From NCBI RefSeq assembly GCF_028748185.1, contig NZ_CP118164.1, forward strand, positions 2,728,001-2,792,000: DNA of 64,000 nucleotides, read 5' to 3'. A program made the position numbers and the translations under genes. The notes under the pieces are model-generated. The model saw only the letters and a program-made list of their open reading frames with translations. It did no database searches and had not been told where the DNA came from. Below are positions 1-8,960 of the stretch, piece by piece. This DNA comes from Bremerella sp. P1 (GTDB lineage Bacteria > Planctomycetota > Planctomycetia > Pirellulales > Pirellulaceae). The number at the start of each line of letters is the position of its first letter. Within the stretch, counting starts at the first letter, position 1.

Positions 1-149
1 GATAACTCGAAGATGGCGTCGTCGTTACGCTGATTCCATACCAGCTCAAACCAATCCTTGGCCAGTTTCGTCAATTGGCTCACGTGCTGTCCCAGCCTCA
101 GAATGCCCCGTCGATTGCTGAGTACCCACGGTTTTTGTACTCTGCCCAT
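1..149 (-). CDS. Unknown protein, N-terminal part, cut by window edge
   Basis: An ATG at 149 opens a reading frame with no stop for 49 codons to the window edge. The translation begins MGRVQKPWVLSNRRG and continues with a tryptophan-rich, helical-looking stretch (DWFELVWNQRNDD). I do not recognise the family. It lies downstream of moeA on the same strand with about 55 bases between, so it could be the last gene of a trpG-moeA unit. No good ribosome binding site is visible before this ATG; an in-frame GTG lies immediately upstream. A 49-codon open frame by chance is not very rare (roughly one in ten), so the call is tentative. Confidence 0.4.
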   Translation of the reverse strand, partial: MGRVQKPWVLSNRRGILRLGQHVSQLTKLAKDWFELVWNQRNDDAIFEL

Positions 150-203
150 CACGAGGAAGTGTAACCCACACACGGCTATCGACCAATGGCCTATCGGTAG
201 GGG

Positions 204-1415
204 TTACGTCATTACGGCGGACACGAATTGCCCAGCTTCGTACTGGCTGTTTGCCTCGAAGCAGGCAAGTGCGTTGGCCTGGGATAGCGTGGCGATATCT
301 GCCGAGCCTTTCCAGTTGAGTGGAACAATCGTCGCACCACCACCATCTTTGCGACTGGCATACGCGGGGAAGAAGACGGGCCGATTGCCCGGATTCACGA
401 AGTCACGCGTCAGCAGGAAACCGGAAACAAACGGAGAAATCTGGCTTCGCCCCATCAGTTCATTCAACGCCCGGCGAACAAAGACGTGGAAACAAACCAG
501 GCTGCTGGCTGGATTACCAGGAAGACCGAACACGAGGGTTGGGATATCCGTGTCTGCTTGCTTGCCGAACCAGAGTGGCTTCCCTGGCTTGAGCTTCACC
601 TTATGGAAAATCTTCTCGACTCCCTGCTGTGCCAAAAGCGCAGGACCCAAGTCCTTCACGCCGACTGACATTCCGCCGGAGATCAGCAAGATATCGGCCT
701 GTAGCCCTTCCTTGATCGCCTGGGCCAGTTCGTCCCGATTATCGCGAACAATGCCCAACTGCTTAACCGTGGCACCCGCTTCGATCGCCATGGCTTCGAG
801 CATCGGGCCATTGGTATTGCGGATTTGGCCGGGGCCGGGCTCCACGCCGGGACCGACAAGCTCATCTCCGGTACAGATGATCGCGACCGTGGGACGGCGA
901 TGGACGAGCGCCTTGCCTGCGGCGAGGTCGGCCAGGATACCAACCTCGACCGGACGAATGATCGTGCCGGTAGGAATGACGACCTGTCCCTTGGCGAGCA
1001 GATCACCCTGTTTCAGGACATGACTGCCTTGTTTGACGGGCTGAAGGATCTGTACGCGATCGACATTTTCGGAGTCGATCTGCGTGTCTTCGACCATGAT
1101 GACCGAATCGGCACCTGGCGGCAGCGGAGCCCCAGTCATGATGCGCGCCGCCTGTCCTTCTTCGATGGCCTCACTGGCCGTGTTACCGGCTGTGATCTCT
1201 TCCACGATTTCGAGATTGACGTTGCCGCTATTGGTATCGGCGGCAATCAAAGCGAAGCCATCCATCATGGCTTTGTCGAATGCAGGAGACTCGACGGGAC
1301 TGATCACGTCTTCCGCGAGAGCCATTCCCATGGCTTCAATCGCAGGGCACTCTAGCGTGGGTAGACGAAACGCGTGGCGAGAAACTTCTTCGAGTGCCTC
1401 TGTGATCGATAACAT
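204..1415 (-). CDS. moeA: Molybdopterin molybdenumtransferase MoeA
   Basis: Inserts molybdate into adenylylated molybdopterin in the last step of molybdenum cofactor synthesis (cytoplasmic). At 403 residues it has the usual MoeA length. The conserved MMDGFA motif is near residue 50, the MoCF-fold GTGDEL-type motif (CTGDELVGPG) near 185, the ISGGMSVG motif near 245, and FGLPGNPASS near 300, followed by the C-terminal beta-barrel domain. The ATG at 1415 is preceded by AAGGAG at good spacing. It starts only 12 bases after the glutamine amidotransferase gene ends, so the two are probably co-transcribed. No other molybdenum cofactor gene is visible in the window. Confidence 0.93.
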   Translation of the reverse strand: MLSITEALEEVSRHAFRLPTLECPAIEAMGMALAEDVISPVESPAFDKAMMDGFALIAADTNSGNVNLEIVEEITAGNTASEAIEEGQAARIMTGAPLPPGADSVIMVEDTQIDSENVDRVQILQPVKQGSHVLKQGDLLAKGQVVIPTGTIIRPVEVGILADLAAGKALVHRRPTVAIICTGDELVGPGVEPGPGQIRNTNGPMLEAMAIEAGATVKQLGIVRDNRDELAQAIKEGLQADILLISGGMSVGVKDLGPALLAQQGVEKIFHKVKLKPGKPLWFGKQADTDIPTLVFGLPGNPASSLVCFHVFVRRALNELMGRSQISPFVSGFLLTRDFVNPGNRPVFFPAYASRKDGGGATIVPLNWKGSADIATLSQANALACFEANSQYEAGQFVSAVMT

Positions 1416-1427
1416 GGGTGAACTCCT

Positions 1428-2027
<600 letters not shown>

Positions 2028-2141
2028 ACGTGGTTTCAGCGGGGCTATACGTGCTTACAAGGGGGTAACGCCATTTTTCCCTAATCCGCCGTTAGGGACA
2101 ATATCGGACACGAAAGAGTTCGCACGTCCGACCAGGCAGTA

Positions 2142-3053
2142 TCACGAAGACTCCGAGGAATCGTTCTTGGAATCAGGATCAGATCCATCTTGCTGGTCAT
2201 TGTCTTTTTTCTTCTGAGCTCGTGCCATGGCTAGAATGTCCGCCGTACTCGGCTTTTTAGGGGCTTCTTCAGCGGCGGGCGTTTCCGATTGAGTTGGCTT
2301 GGTTTGCTTCTCGCCTCGCAGCATAGCCAGCTTCTCAGCCGTTGAGAGCTCCTTTTCCTCTTTCGGGGAAGGTTCTTCTTTTTTCTCTTCGGTCGGCTTC
2401 TTTCCGCGGGCCATGGCCAGAATATCGGCTGTGCTCGGTTTTTTCTCCTCCGCAGGTGTGCTCGAAGCGTCCGCTTTCTTTTCTCCGCGAAGCATCGCCA
2501 GCTTCTCTGCCGTGGAAAGCGACTTTTCGTCCTGCGGTTCTTTAGGCTCGGCCTTCTTTCCCCGAGCCATGGCTAAGATGTCGGCCGTACTGGGCTTGTC
2601 GGACTTGGGCTTTTCCTCGGTCGGCTTCTTTTCACCTCGAGCGGCGGCCAGAATATCGGCCGTGCTCTGCTTCTTGGGTTTGCTCTCGGCCGGCTTTTTT
2701 CCGCGAGCCATGGCCAGAATGTCTGCCGTACTCGCTCCTGAGGTGGACTTCGTAGGCGTTTTGGCCGATGGCTTCTCAGGTGTCGCGTCGTTGGCGACGA
2801 CCTTCTTTTCGGACTTCTTCTCCGCCACCGGCTCCTGCGGTCGATCGACGATCTTGAGATAGTCGATGTCGATGTCGTACCACGAAATATCATTCGTTCC
2901 GAGGAACTCGACCAGTGCACGGCCGCTCATGTTGACGGTCCGGACGATGCCGGTTCGCCCCTCGAACCGCTTCAGTTCCGGGACCATGTGAGCGATGGAA
3001 ACGTACTTGTCCGTATATTCCCGTTTGAGCTTCTCGATGTGTTCAAAGACCAT
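2142..3053 (-). CDS. Repeat protein with seven STADILAMARGKK-type units
   Basis: Not a family I can name. Residues 1 to about 75 form a compact domain (start MVFEHIEKLKREYTDKYVS) that looks globular, with an RTGIVRTV motif. The remainder is a charged Lys/Glu/Pro-rich chain into which seven copies of a 13-residue motif are threaded. Four to five read STADILAMARGKK or STADILAAARGEK and two read STAEKLAMLRGEK, spaced by 10-20 residue linkers. Each motif could form a short amphipathic helix, so the chain looks like a multivalent binding platform. No signal peptide or membrane segment, so cytoplasmic. The function is unknown. Confidence 0.8.
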   Translation of the reverse strand: MVFEHIEKLKREYTDKYVSIAHMVPELKRFEGRTGIVRTVNMSGRALVEFLGTNDISWYDIDIDYLKIVDRPQEPVAEKKSEKKVVANDATPEKPSAKTPTKSTSGASTADILAMARGKKPAESKPKKQSTADILAAARGEKKPTEEKPKSDKPSTADILAMARGKKAEPKEPQDEKSLSTAEKLAMLRGEKKADASSTPAEEKKPSTADILAMARGKKPTEEKKEEPSPKEEKELSTAEKLAMLRGEKQTKPTQSETPAAEEAPKKPSTADILAMARAQKKKDNDQQDGSDPDSKNDSSESS

Positions 3054-3081
3054 ACGCGGCTCAGAATGCGGCTATCTGGCA

Positions 3082-3110
3082 AGAAAAAACCGGTGAACAG
3101 GTTCACCGAT
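3082..3110 (-). terminator. Rho-independent terminator after the helical-repeat gene
   Basis: The near-perfect inverted repeat CGGTGAAC/GTTCACCG (3091-3108) is followed on the minus strand by a run of six T residues. It lies 45 bases after the stop of the secreted repeat-protein gene and just upstream of the next minus-strand gene, so it probably separates the two transcripts. Confidence 0.7.
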
Positions 3111-3154
3111 CCCATCATAGAGAATGCTATTGGCCGCGGGAAGTGAATCGCAGA

Positions 3155-5440
3155 CTATCGCGAGACGGCATCGTCGCCCAGCGACTGGCGGATTTTCTGA
3201 GCCGATGCCGTGTACTGAGCACTCTTCTGGGCATTCCCCAGTTCACGATACATCTCGGCCAGGTTGTCGAGCGGAACGATCAGCTTCTTCTGCAATGCCG
3301 AGTTCTGAGCCGTTGCCGACTCGATCAGCGATTTCCCTTGTTCGGTCAATGCAATGCCTTCTTCGCGATTGCCCACTGACCAGAAGGAAACCCCCATGCT
3401 CACGAGCGACTCGCCGCGGCGGTCGAGCATGATATTCTGCAGCGATTGGTTGGTAAGGTGATCGACGGCCAGTTCGTACCACTTTACAGCGGCCGAGTGA
3501 TCTTGCTTCTGGACGGCACAAATGGCACCCGCTCGAAAATATAGATTTCCGAGCAGAAGATGATCGGCAATGCCGACCTCTCGACCAGCTAAACCACCTC
3601 GGAGAAATGCCCTGGCCTGGTCGGCGATTTTCAGAGCGGAATCATGCTTGTCGCGTGCGTGTTCAATGAAGACGGCCTGCGTTAAGGCCTGACCCGTTTC
3701 CCATTCCAACGCTCGGTGGAAGAAGGGGTCATCGGTCTTGCTGAGCAACTCTCGATATTGTCCGACAATCTGATCGATCGAGTCGCCTGGATCGAATGGT
3801 GCATTGTAGAAGCTATGAGCCATCAACGACTTGGTCAGCCAAGCCATACGAAGTTCGCCGGTGGCTTCTTCGTTGGTGACCATGTTATCGATATAAACCT
3901 TGGATCGTAGCAACCACTGATTGACGGTCTGTTCCTTCTTTTCCCAATCACCGGTGGCGATATCGATCGCCAGTGACATGTGGGCATCTACGAGAACCTG
4001 CTTCGCGGCGCGGCGTACTTCCTGATCGGTGTCGTTCACCAGCGGGGAAGCGATCTCGATGGCTCTGACGTGATGTTGAACCGCCTCACGATTCTTTTGT
4101 GGTCCTGCCATCTGCAGCAAATCGCCCCACTGGCAATGGGCTTTGGCTCGTACATGATCGGCCACGGTCACATCGTCAGCAATTAGCTGCGTGTTGTGGA
4201 TTCCAGTCGCCAGGTTGCCTTGGACTACATTCAGAAGTGTTCGATGGAGGCGATGTTCGGCTGAAGAGCCAACGCCAGAGGTTGCTTTTCTCGCGGCATC
4301 AAACGCTTCCTGATCGCGTCCCAGACGATGTAGGATCAACGAGGTCTGGTACCAGGCTTCCGCGGAATAGGGTTCCTGAGCGATTGCCAATTGATAGTCA
4401 TTTAAGCGATCGCGGAATTCGAGTGGCGAACGATTGCTTGCCCGGATCATGAAAGATTCGGCGGATGGAGCTTGAACGATGATGCGATCGATCTCAAAGG
4501 AGCCTCCTTCCGCCGTCTGTGGAAGCAGGATGCCGCGTTCGGGATAGATCGTTCCGAGGTGACGCCCCGATGAGTCGCGCACCGCGGCAGGTTCGATTTT
4601 GGTGAGATTAAACTTCTGCTCTACCGCATCTAGCGACATCGGTTTGGCAGGGATTAGAAATACCGAGATGATCTGATCATTCTCGACCGCGATTTCAACT
4701 TTGGCGAAATCACCTTGGTGTTCGTACAAGCGAACGTGCTTATCTTGGTCAATGCGACGCTTGTGGGCGGGAGCGCCCCACTGGGCTTCAATTTGAGTCA
4801 GAGGTGTCTTGCCGGGAGCGATCTGCGTAACCGAGAACGACGGCGCTTCGACTTCTGCCGTCGCTGGATTCGATGGAACCACTGGCGGTAGCGAAGTATT
4901 CGCTTCGGGACGTGGTGTCTCGACAGGCTTTACCGACGGAGATGCTTGCGAGAATCGAGAGAGTGGTGCCTGACCTGTTGGGGCTGCTTCGACCTGGACT
5001 TTCGCGGTCGGATTGAGCGACGTGGTCGGTTCGTTAAATCGCGAAGTACCTTGGCGAGCCGCTGGATTGTCGATCTTCTCTTGGTGAATCCCATAAACGC
5101 GAAGAGGCCCGTTCGCAGTTGGTTGCGCGACTTGTGCGCCTTCGGGTGCGCGGACGGACACGCTCGTGTCTTGGTTGGGTGTTGGTGGTTCTTCTGCGGA
5201 TGCCTGGCGAACGGCAGAAGTCTCAGGCGGTTCTCCGTCCGCGGTAAGCGATAGGGAGAAAGAACGCGAGGCGATCGGCCGGACAGGCTCGGTATGTTGT
5301 ACCGGAGCTACATTTGTCTCGGCGACCGGCTGGTCGGATTCATCCAGGGTTAAGCGAATCGGTTCGGCGACAGCCCAACCGCATAAGGTGAGGATCAAAA
5401 CCCCTGAACAGATCAGTTTGTGATTTGATGAAATACGCAT
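3155..5440 (-). CDS. Secreted/periplasmic protein with TPR-like helical repeats
   Basis: Large protein (761 residues) with a clear signal peptide (about residues 1-25, ending AVAEP). A long low-complexity Pro/Thr/Glu-rich region (about 30-200) follows. Next is a small globular stretch that looks like the LTQIEAQWGAP lipoprotein-type fold (about 205-330), and then a C-terminal half of alpha-helical pairs with TPR-like spacing (for example AWYQTSLILHRLGRDQEAFDAARKA around residue 365 and LAEMYRELGNAQKSAQYTA near the C terminus). TPR domains usually hold protein partners together; the partner is unknown. GAGGAAACC precedes the ATG. A terminator follows, so it appears monocistronic. Confidence 0.82.
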   Translation of the reverse strand: MRISSNHKLICSGVLILTLCGWAVAEPIRLTLDESDQPVAETNVAPVQHTEPVRPIASRSFSLSLTADGEPPETSAVRQASAEEPPTPNQDTSVSVRAPEGAQVAQPTANGPLRVYGIHQEKIDNPAARQGTSRFNEPTTSLNPTAKVQVEAAPTGQAPLSRFSQASPSVKPVETPRPEANTSLPPVVPSNPATAEVEAPSFSVTQIAPGKTPLTQIEAQWGAPAHKRRIDQDKHVRLYEHQGDFAKVEIAVENDQIISVFLIPAKPMSLDAVEQKFNLTKIEPAAVRDSSGRHLGTIYPERGILLPQTAEGGSFEIDRIIVQAPSAESFMIRASNRSPLEFRDRLNDYQLAIAQEPYSAEAWYQTSLILHRLGRDQEAFDAARKATSGVGSSAEHRLHRTLLNVVQGNLATGIHNTQLIADDVTVADHVRAKAHCQWGDLLQMAGPQKNREAVQHHVRAIEIASPLVNDTDQEVRRAAKQVLVDAHMSLAIDIATGDWEKKEQTVNQWLLRSKVYIDNMVTNEEATGELRMAWLTKSLMAHSFYNAPFDPGDSIDQIVGQYRELLSKTDDPFFHRALEWETGQALTQAVFIEHARDKHDSALKIADQARAFLRGGLAGREVGIADHLLLGNLYFRAGAICAVQKQDHSAAVKWYELAVDHLTNQSLQNIMLDRRGESLVSMGVSFWSVGNREEGIALTEQGKSLIESATAQNSALQKKLIVPLDNLAEMYRELGNAQKSAQYTASAQKIRQSLGDDAVSR

Positions 5441-5571
5441 GGTTTCCTCGGCCAGGCCAACCTGCTCCGTGCTTTCTTACCCGTCAGAGACAGTTCCAGG
5501 CGGGCGAGAGTATAGCTAGGCTTCGGATCTTTCCAAGATCAATTTTTGCTAGCACCCATGCGATGGGTTAC

Positions 5572-6462
5572 TTATTTCGACGCAGTCGTTTCTTCGCGAC
5601 GAAGAATGTCGAGCAAAAGATTCTGCGGAGGAGTGACCGTACGATGCCGATTCCAGGCCGCAGCGATCGTCCGGAACGGTTGGATCTTGCGAATCGGACG
5701 ATACACACAAGTCTTGTCCGCAGGGTCGATCGCCATTTCTGGCAGTAGTGAAATCCCCACGCCCAGTCGAATAAGTTCCTGGATGGTCGAGATCTGGGCA
5801 CTCTCGCAAACCACGTGGGGTTGGAACTCTTGCTGGCGACAGAAACCAAGGATCTGTTCTCCCAGGCAATGCACCTCGTGCAACAGGACGAACGGTTCCT
5901 GGCGGACCTGGTTGAAGGAGAGGGACGGCTTGTCGGCAAGTGGGTGTGAAGGAGGCAACGCGACCATGAGTGCCTCGCGGAACAAGGGCTCCACTTGAAT
6001 GCGTGGGTCGTCAATCGGAAGCGCTAAGATGGCAACATCGAGTGTGCCTTTGAGCAGTCGATCGAGAAGGTGATCGGTATAGTCTTCGACCAGCGTGAGC
6101 GTGACCTGTGGCATCTCTTGGCGGAAGTGTTGAATGATCCCCGGCAGTTGAAAGGGAGCGATCGTTGGCAAAGCTCCGACTCGCAGGCTGATCGCCTCCG
6201 GACCCTCCGGCTTTTTGAACCAACCTTCGGCCGAGTCGACTTCCTTAAGAATTCGCCGAGCACGCGGTAACAATTCTTTCCCCGAGTCGGTAAGAACGAC
6301 CGTTCTTCCCAGTCGGTCTAATAGCCTCGTCCCCAGTTCGCGTTCGAGCTTGGCAATCTGTTGGCTGAGCGACGGCTGGGTGACATGACACTGCTCGGCG
6401 GCACGGGTGAAGTTCTCAAGCTCCGCGACCGCGACGAAGTATCGGAGCTGATGAATTTCCAT
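5572..6462 (-). CDS. oxyR: OxyR-like LysR-family peroxide regulator
   Basis: LysR-type transcription factor. The N-terminal winged helix spans about residues 1-60 (MEIHQLRYFVAVAELENFTRAAEQ, TQPSLSQQI), followed by a substrate-type effector domain. Within HCLGEQILGFC the two cysteines fall at 199 and 208 when the ATG at 6462 is used. These are exactly the Escherichia coli OxyR redox-cysteine positions and spacing, and the flanking His-Cys-Leu and Gly-Phe-Cys context also matches. This supports hydrogen peroxide sensing through a disulfide. An upstream GTG (6471) would add three residues and break the register, so the ATG is preferred. No catalase or peroxidase gene is adjacent, so the targets lie elsewhere. 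Confidence 0.85.
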   Translation of the reverse strand: MEIHQLRYFVAVAELENFTRAAEQCHVTQPSLSQQIAKLERELGTRLLDRLGRTVVLTDSGKELLPRARRILKEVDSAEGWFKKPEGPEAISLRVGALPTIAPFQLPGIIQHFRQEMPQVTLTLVEDYTDHLLDRLLKGTLDVAILALPIDDPRIQVEPLFREALMVALPPSHPLADKPSLSFNQVRQEPFVLLHEVHCLGEQILGFCRQQEFQPHVVCESAQISTIQELIRLGVGISLLPEMAIDPADKTCVYRPIRKIQPFRTIAAAWNRHRTVTPPQNLLLDILRREETTASK

Positions 6463-6608
6463 AGGTAACACTTATCGTCAGAATAGGAACAACGAATTTC
6501 CGTTATACCTGGATGCTCGCTATTCTGAAAGCTACCACCAAGGACGCGTCGGTCGGCCCTGTCGATGTGTGGGAACGGTGACCTTGTGCCGATCGACGCG
6601 TTCTTTTT

Positions 6609-6661
6609 CTCTTTGGGTAGCGGCCTCCTTAGGAATCAGCCGCTGGGACAGACCCAAAGAG
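6609..6661. repeat. Long inverted repeat after the cyclase stop codon
   Basis: CTCTTTGGGT (6609-6618) and ACCCAAAGAG (6652-6661) are perfect 10-base arms. Nested inside them is a second pair, AGCGGC/GCCGCT. The structure begins a few bases after the cyclase stop codon on the minus strand. No T run follows on the minus strand, so it is not a textbook rho-independent terminator. It may be a 3' stability hairpin or a processing site. Confidence 0.55.
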
Positions 6662-6666
6662 GAAAT

Positions 6667-8655
6667 TTATTTCTGATCCAGCATCCAGACAGGATGTTCT
6701 TTGCCGACCAGCTTCGGATTCTGAAGGAGCATCAGAGCTCGATCGCGAAGGCACTTGGTGGGCCCGTCGGATTGGCATTCCTCGACTTTGGAGATCCCGT
6801 CCAGCGTGTTGAGTGCTTCCAGGAAATTGCGTTCTTCGAACTGACGATAGGCTGCTTCGTAGTTCTGCCGCAATTGAGTCCAGCTGCCGGAAGCTCTGGC
6901 AGAGAGTTCATAGACCCGAACGGGATCGGGGATGTTGACGACTTTGATCGTTCCGAGGAAACGCGTCGGCATGTTCGTCGTTACGCCCAAACGAGTCGAT
7001 TCGGTGATCAAGATCTCAGGCGGGTAATAGAGTGTTCCCGCTTCGTCGCGTTCCTGTTTGGGGCAGAACTGCTTCGTGGCTCCCTGGATTCGGCTGGCGA
7101 TGTTCACCGTTGGGCCGAGCGGTCCCCACATGTACTTGTAGTCGGTTCCCTTCTTCCCTACGACGCAGTCGCCGGTATTGATCCCGATGGTCAAACCAAA
7201 CGGCAGAAGCTCGTCCGGGATGCGATCGGACCACAATTGATTCAACTGATCGAGCTTGCCGATCATGTCGATCGCTGCCTGACAGGCCAGGTTGGGGTGT
7301 TCTGGTTGATGGTCGGGGGCACCCCACATCGCGACTAATTCGTCGCCGACATATTCCAGCAGAACCCCATCGTGACGAATCACACTTTCGGAGAGTTCTC
7401 CCAGGACTTCTCGTAACCACTGCAGGGTTTGCACCGAGCCTAACGCAGAACTGATCGTGCTGAAACCGCGAATGTCACAGAAGAGAACGGTTATATTCTC
7501 TTCGCGCGTTTCCAGGAGGGTCTCGTCGTAGAGAATACGATCGGCGATGCCCGGCGGGAAAAACTGAGCGAGGCAAACCTGTTGCTTGGCGGCCTCTTGT
7601 TCCTTCTTAAGTCGCTCGAGCCCGACGGTGAGGCAGTCGCGAATGACTTCGACGAACTTGACTTCACAATCGGCCATGATGTCGTCGCCAAGTTGGCCCG
7701 GCCGTTTCGATGCGTAGAGAGCACCGACGACACTCTCATGCGAAACCACCGGGGTCACCACGACGCGCTCTTGGGGATGTTCTTCCCCTTCGCCAGCTGG
7801 TGTCGACCACGTTTGTCGATTGGACCAGATGTACTCCAAAGCCTGGCTGTCGAAGACAGGACCTTCTATCTCAGCCGAGTCAGTTGCCGGCCAGGTCGCT
7901 TCGCATTGCCATTGATTGGCGAGTTGATCGAGTCCCAGGTACGAGCACGAGTCGAAATTGCCGAGCTTGCAGACATTCTCAGCGGCCGACGAGAAGAAAT
8001 CGGGAGAGCTGGCTGCCTTTTCGAGCACGTCACTTACTGCACCCAAGATACGTTCGACATCGGCGCTGGACGGACCACTGGGCGTTGCGTAGCCATCTTC
8101 CAAGCGACTTTGTCGTATCATCATCGCCACGTCGGCCACGCTTTGCGAGATGTTCGTCGGGCTGTGTTCGGAATAGTTATGCTCGACGGGTGCGCCGTGA
8201 CCGCTCAGTTGAATGGCTAAGTGGTCCCCGATCATCAGGCGAACAGGATTTTGGACCAGCTCACTGGTCACGAAAGTGCGGACTTGTTGATGGGCGATAC
8301 GACCTTCCGAAGAAGGAGACATGGGAACTTCGTGATTGCCAATGTTCCCCACGCGGAGATAGTTGCCGGCCGCATCCGGGGCGATTTCGAGTGAGCGCCG
8401 CGAAATCTCACGCTGTTGGAACGACGTAATGATCAGCTTGCGATGGTCTGTGAACGTAATCGTTCGGAATGGGCCTGGGTCGCCTTTGGCAACATCTTGC
8501 CGACCAAGAATGATCCGCTGCTGGAGACCTAACTCGAAGACCTCTTGCCCCAACTGATCGTCATAGATCGGTTGCTGTTGACCATCGACGAAGATGCTCA
8601 GCGAGACGCCGGCAGGGCCTTGCGGTTCGTGTGGTCGGGGGTGAGGGTTATGCAT
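6667..8655 (-). CDS. Class III nucleotide cyclase with FHA-like and GAF domains
   Basis: Signal-transducing cyclase (662 residues), soluble. Residues about 15-150 resemble an FHA phosphothreonine-binding domain (ILGRQD near 50, SRRSLEI near 85). About 195-345 look like a GAF domain, and about 385-575 are the class III catalytic domain. Metal-binding aspartates are Asp394 (LFCDIRGF) and Asp438 (EYVGDELVAMWG); transition-state residues are Asn518 and Arg522 (TVNIASR). The residue that selects adenine, normally Lys before YxGD, is Glu434, and the usual Asp/Thr is Gly511. As I recall, the Synechocystis guanylyl cyclase Cya2 has this Glu/Gly pair, so the product may be cGMP. The C-terminal 90 residues are unassigned. 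Adenylyl activity cannot be excluded. Confidence 0.88.
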   Translation of the reverse strand: MHNPHPRPHEPQGPAGVSLSIFVDGQQQPIYDDQLGQEVFELGLQQRIILGRQDVAKGDPGPFRTITFTDHRKLIITSFQQREISRRSLEIAPDAAGNYLRVGNIGNHEVPMSPSSEGRIAHQQVRTFVTSELVQNPVRLMIGDHLAIQLSGHGAPVEHNYSEHSPTNISQSVADVAMMIRQSRLEDGYATPSGPSSADVERILGAVSDVLEKAASSPDFFSSAAENVCKLGNFDSCSYLGLDQLANQWQCEATWPATDSAEIEGPVFDSQALEYIWSNRQTWSTPAGEGEEHPQERVVVTPVVSHESVVGALYASKRPGQLGDDIMADCEVKFVEVIRDCLTVGLERLKKEQEAAKQQVCLAQFFPPGIADRILYDETLLETREENITVLFCDIRGFSTISSALGSVQTLQWLREVLGELSESVIRHDGVLLEYVGDELVAMWGAPDHQPEHPNLACQAAIDMIGKLDQLNQLWSDRIPDELLPFGLTIGINTGDCVVGKKGTDYKYMWGPLGPTVNIASRIQGATKQFCPKQERDEAGTLYYPPEILITESTRLGVTTNMPTRFLGTIKVVNIPDPVRVYELSARASGSWTQLRQNYEAAYRQFEERNFLEALNTLDGISKVEECQSDGPTKCLRDRALMLLQNPKLVGKEHPVWMLDQK

Positions 8656-8960
8656 TGCTGGCAGACGAAACGGTTCAAAATGTCATTCAATGGATCCGCC
8701 ACTAATCATTATTCTTCGGCCTCGGTCCGTTCTAAAGCCTCAATCTTTCCATTTTATCGACGGATATCTTGCCCAAGTTTCTTAAGAATAACTGAAAGAA
8801 TCCCAGAATTCCAACATGGAATTGGGGTTATACCACTTCGCTAAGCCGCGGTTGCCCCGCCCCCCGTCAGTGATTTTCGTTGGTGACGACCCAATAACGC
8901 GATAGAATGGCATTGAGCTTTCCATCGCACCGAAGACGCCACATTAAAGCAGCATGTGCC
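8656..8960. other. Divergent intergenic region, cyclase / DUF1444 gene
   Basis: About 305 bases separating the divergently transcribed cyclase (minus) and DUF1444 (plus) genes. It must hold both promoters. I see no strong inverted repeat, riboswitch-like structure or small gene. An in-frame ATG at 8907 would extend the DUF1444 protein by 18 residues, but that stretch is arginine/histidine-rich and does not look conserved. Confidence 0.5.

Noticed and set aside
204-1415. Plus-strand frames of 100-320 codons opposite moeA
   Set aside because: They run antisense to a well-conserved MoeA and lack any protein-family pattern.
2142-2800. A tandem DNA repeat or CRISPR-like array in the STADILAMARGKK gene
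   Set aside because: Repeat units are of unequal spacing, differ at the DNA level and keep the reading frame; this is a protein-level repeat.
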